7,841 nucleotides of DNA from Collinsella sp. (GTDB taxonomy: Bacteria; Actinomycetota; Coriobacteriia; Coriobacteriales; Coriobacteriaceae): positions 1 through 7,841 of the forward strand of contig DXMX01000019.1 in the NCBI GenBank assembly GCA_019413955.1. The letters run 5' to 3'. Made by a program: the position numbers and the translations under genes. Numbering within the stretch: position 1 is the stretch's first letter; every line of letters starts with the position of its first letter. Shown here piece by piece: positions 5,801-7,841 of the stretch. Under the pieces are notes generated by a model. It made no database searches. It was not told where the DNA came from and worked only from the letters and a program-made list of their open reading frames with translations.

Positions 5801-5887
5801 ATGGCGAGAAGGATAAGGGCCAGGGAGGCCCTCAGGCTCCGTGCGTCCGGCCTGTCGCAGAACGCGATAGCCCGCGCGGCGCATTGA
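5801..5887 (+). pseudogene. istA: istA start fragment (IS21 transposase), 28 codons
   Basis: The ATG follows AAGGAGG (5788-5794) at 6 bases. The encoded peptide opens MARRIRAREALRLRASGLSQ and continues NAIARAAH before a TGA at 5885-5887. This is the N-terminal helix-turn-helix start of an IS21 IstA transposase. The expected second half of the helix-turn-helix and the entire DDE integrase domain are missing, because the element is cut at the junction with the EcsC-family gene. The full-length protein would be about 400-500 residues. Confidence 0.75.
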
Positions 5888-5899
5888 TTGGAAGGCTGT

Positions 5900-6938
5900 A
5901 TGGACGTCAGGCTGCTTGGAAAGAAAAACGAGGGCGAGGGCCTTGGGGTCGCTGTTCTCGTTGATTCGGCTTTTGCAGAGTTAAAAGACAAGAGCGATGA
6001 GCAGTTGGCGGAGGCCCAGAGATTTTTGATTGACTTTATGAAAAAAGTTGCTCGGCTAAAGGGAGTGAGAATTGATCGGCCCCATTTCCTCCGCTCGGAG
6101 CTGAGGAGGAAGGGTGTCCATAAAGATGTCGGCGAGTTTGCCGTGGAAACGACCCCCGTTACCGCCGGAATCGATGTGGGCCTGATCGATAGAATTGCTA
6201 GAGAAGTAATTGATTATGAGGCAAAGAAGTCAACCGCCTTTTCCTTTGCAGCGGGTCTTCCCGGAGGTGTCGCGATGGTGGGCACCATTCCTGCCGATAT
6301 TACGTAATACTACGTGCACGCATTCAGGATTATGCAGAAACTGGCATACCTGTATGGCTGGCAGACCTTTTTTGAAGAATGTGACGACGTTGATGACGAG
6401 ACTCTCTACGAAATGGCAGTGTTGCTCGGTGTGATGATGGGTGTAGGCAGCGCGAATTCGATGCTAACCGTAATCGCCAAAAACGCCCAAGAGGCGGTCG
6501 CGAAAAAGGTCGCTCGCCAGTCGCTAACCAAGACCAGTTGGTATCCGATCCTGAAGAAGCTCTTGAGCTTCATGGGTATCAAGATAACAAAGCAGACGGT
6601 GGGGGATGCCGCTGGCAAGGTTGTTGTGGGCGTCGGTGGCGTAATCTCTGGTGCTATCACCTTTATGGGTCTTTCAAAGGGGTCGGCGCGCTTGTGTAGG
6701 CAGCTTAAGTGCTTGCCGCAGGCAAACGAGCGGATTCCTGGCACTGGGTACTATGAAAAGGATGAGGCCGCGGTTGCCAAGAAGAGGATTGACGTAGCGG
6801 AACCCCTCTTTATCGAAAAGTTCGGATTTTACTCCCATATTCTACGGCTCTATTGTTGAATATGCTGACCGGCTGGAGGAGTCACTGGCGACTGGAGAAG
6901 CGAAGCTGGATGCATATAATCCGGACGTTCTTCTCTGA
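5900..6938 (+). pseudogene. EcsC-family protein gene, broken by a stop codon and a frameshift
   Basis: The reading frame from ATG 5900 (GGAAGG just upstream) encodes MDVRLLGKKNEGEGLG onward and contains the EcsC-family signature AGLPGGVAMVGTIPADIT. A TAA at 6305-6307 then interrupts it, and the same frame resumes at once with YYVHAFRIMQKLAYLYGW, the expected EcsC continuation. Related proteins have Gln at that spot, so a CAA-to-TAA change is the simplest explanation. The frame runs on through a glycine-rich hydrophobic segment (about 6625-6675) to 6859. Near 6830-6836 a one-base shift is needed to recover the C-terminal continuation PIFYGSIVEYADRLEESLA, which ends at TGA 6936-6938. Intact length would be about 345 residues. 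The EcsC family is membrane-associated and of unclear function. The IS21 remnant lies directly upstream and may have removed the promoter. The family call is good; the gene is almost certainly dead unless the stop is a sequencing error. Confidence 0.8.
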
Positions 6939-7080
6939 TACTCAGCGGAATTAGGCTATGCGTAACAGGATTGTTGTTTGATCTAATGTGAACGTTGGAT
7001 GATGCTAACTATTTATGGAAAACAGTTAAAAAAGTTTTTCACCCCTTTTTCACTCCTCGGAGAAGGAGGAAAGAGACGCG

Positions 7081-7118
7081 AAAACAAAAAAGCTCAGAAG
7101 CAATTACGCTTCTGAGCT
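7081..7118 (-). terminator. Intrinsic terminator of the tRNA-Thr gene
   Basis: Stem AGCTCAGAAGC (7091-7101) with GCTTCTGAGCT (7108-7118), 11 bp around a 6-base loop. Read on the minus strand it is followed by a T-tract (TTTTTTGTTTT, 7091 down to 7081). It starts 12 bases after the tRNA 3' end. Confidence 0.9.
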
Positions 7119-7130
7119 GCACTAATGCAA

Positions 7131-7206
7131 TGGAGCCAGCGACCGGGCTCGAACCGGTGACCCCCGCTTTACGAGAGCGGTGCTCTACCAACTGAGCTAC
7201 GCTGGC
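7131..7206 (-). tRNA. tRNA-Thr (anticodon CGT), CCA encoded
   Basis: The minus strand folds into a standard 76-base cloverleaf: acceptor GCCAGCG with CGCTGGC, D-arm GCTC/GAGC, anticodon stem CCGCT/AGCGG with loop CTCGTAA, a 5-base variable loop, T-arm ACCGG-TTCGAGC-CCGGT, discriminator T and encoded CCA. Loop positions 34-36 are CGT, which reads ACG (Thr). Promoter-like boxes lie upstream and a strong terminator downstream, so it is a single-gene transcript. Confidence 0.95.
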
Positions 7207-7245
7207 GGCCATGTGATGGCGCAACTGAGGCGTCAACGGCTGTCT

Positions 7246-7274
7246 ATGATACGGGACATCGCAAATCCGCGCAA
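7246..7274 (-). promoter_or_regulatory. Probable promoter of the tRNA-Thr gene
   Basis: On the minus strand TTGCGC (7274-7269) and TATCAT (7251-7246) are separated by exactly 17 bases. The -10 box matches 5 of 6 consensus positions; the -35 box matches only the TTG. The start point would give a tRNA leader of about 30 bases. Confidence 0.55.
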
Positions 7275-7363
7275 GTGTTCTGACGGCTTTTCTCACTTTA
7301 AATGCACTAATATTGGAGACGCGATGTCTTGCTCTTACGGGTCTCAAACAGAATGGGGCAGCG

Positions 7364-7841
7364 ATGACTCAACCCAAGATTCTTCTCGCACGCATCGACG
7401 ACCGTTTCATTTACGGACAAGACGTTGAGCTGTGGAACGAAGCCGTGGGTTCCAACCTTGTCCTAATCGTCAACGATGAGATCGCGGCAGATTCGCGCCA
7501 ATGGGCACCCATGAGGGTGGCGGCGCCAGAAGGCGTTTGGACGCGGTTTTTCTCGGTGCAAAGGACCGTCGACATCATTCATACCGCAACGCCGCGTCAA
7601 CTGATTCTGCTCATGGTGGCCTCACCCGCCGATGCGCTCGCGCTGGTTAAGGGTGGTGTGCCAATAACCAAGATCAGCATTGGCCATATGCAGGCAGGGG
7701 AGGGCAAGCGCCCCATAACGCCTGCTGTTGCCGTAGACGACGCAGATGTCGCAGCCTTCAAAGAGCTGCAAAAGCTCGGCATAGAGCTAGAAATCCGCTA
7801 TCTCCCCAGTTCCGCCCCCGATCCCATCGGCAATCTGTTCA
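7364..7841 (+). CDS. PTS system mannose/sorbose-family IIB protein, active-site His replaced by Tyr, 3' partial
   Basis: The ATG at 7364 is preceded by GGGG at 7355-7358 and opens 159 codons to the window edge, close to the full length of about 160 for this family. IIB proteins of the mannose/fructose/sorbose type take phosphate from IIA on a histidine in the conserved motif R-I-D-D-R-L-I-H-G-Q-V and pass it to the sugar. Here the motif reads RIDDRFIYGQD, so the phospho-acceptor position is Tyr17 (TAC; a single base from CAC). The rest is typical: VLIVNDEIAADS, LILLMVASPADALALVKGG, ITKISIGHMQAGEG, and FKELQKLGIELEIRYLP. The fold is therefore intact but normal phosphotransfer is not expected. 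It could be a regulatory paralogue or a decaying gene. IIC and IID partners would lie beyond the window. No convincing promoter was seen apart from TAATAT at 7308-7313, which lacks a -35 box. Confidence 0.88.
   Translation, partial: MTQPKILLARIDDRFIYGQDVELWNEAVGSNLVLIVNDEIAADSRQWAPMRVAAPEGVWTRFFSVQRTVDIIHTATPRQLILLMVASPADALALVKGGVPITKISIGHMQAGEGKRPITPAVAVDDADVAAFKELQKLGIELEIRYLPSSAPDPIGNLF

Larger units (their letters stand above)
5654..5887 (+). mobile_element. Left-end remnant of an IS21-family element
   Basis: The remnant has the expected parts: a probable terminus near TGTCC at 5654, a set of related repeats (5666-5751), and an istA start with a strong ribosome site. After 28 istA codons the element breaks off and EcsC-family sequence begins at about 5885-5900. 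The right end and the remainder of istA and istB are absent here. The exact outer boundary is inferred from the TG start usual in IS21 ends. Confidence 0.7.

Noticed and set aside
5653..5964. 103-codon plus-strand open frame across the IS21 end
   Set aside because: It runs through the subterminal repeats and the istA start in the wrong frame and has no family resemblance.
6995..7195. 66-codon plus-strand open frame ending ATGLEPVTPALRERCSTN
   Set aside because: Its second half is the antisense of the tRNA-Thr gene and its middle is the tRNA terminator. This peptide tail is a familiar artefact of reading tRNAs backwards.
7131..7206. tRNA-Thr as an attachment site for an integrative element
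   Set aside because: No integrase gene and no repeated tRNA 3' segment are visible in the window.

Overview
The window looks like chromosomal accessory DNA of an actinobacterium, most likely class Coriobacteriia (Collinsella/Olsenella-like). That placement rests on the style of the IS21-type and ISL3-type transposition proteins, an EcsC-family protein, a mannose-family PTS IIB protein and a tRNA-Thr(CGT) with encoded CCA. It is an inference from recognised protein families; no database search was possible.

Layout. Positions 1-753 hold minus-strand insertion-sequence debris: an IstB-type ATPase fragment (IS21 family) fused to the frameshifted start of an ISL3-type transposase, ending in a probable ISL3 terminal repeat. 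A strong inverted repeat follows at 764-792. Positions 909-5318 hold a compact plus-strand cluster that reads as a RiPP (ribosomally made, post-translationally modified peptide) locus: a PqqD-like recognition domain joined to a GNAT-like domain, a radical SAM enzyme, a 67-residue cysteine-free candidate precursor, a small membrane protein resembling DUF3784, then (after a 260-base gap with a large hairpin) an ABC exporter with fused membrane and ATPase domains. The first four genes are packed to within 8 bases of each other or overlap, so they are probably co-transcribed. This part is visibly more AT-rich than the flanking IS debris.

To the right, a minus-strand ribbon-helix-helix protein (5355-5603) is followed by an IS21-type left end with its repeats and the first 28 codons of istA (5654-5887). 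This abuts an EcsC-family gene broken by one nonsense codon and one frameshift (5900-6938). The remainder is ordinary chromosome: a minus-strand tRNA-Thr with promoter and terminator (7081-7274), and the start of a mannose/sorbose-family PTS IIB gene (7364 to the window end) in which the normally phosphorylated His is a Tyr.

How the parts may work together (inference). The RRE domain would hold the leader of the 67-residue peptide, probably through its YEKP segment. The radical SAM enzyme, and perhaps the GNAT-like domain, would modify the aromatic and Val/Ala/Gly-rich core. The ABC protein would export the product, and the small membrane protein could give immunity or assist export. With no cysteine in the precursor and only an ordinary N-terminus on the exporter, this does not match a lanthipeptide, sactipeptide, lasso or C39-processed bacteriocin system. 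It is the most interesting content of the window.
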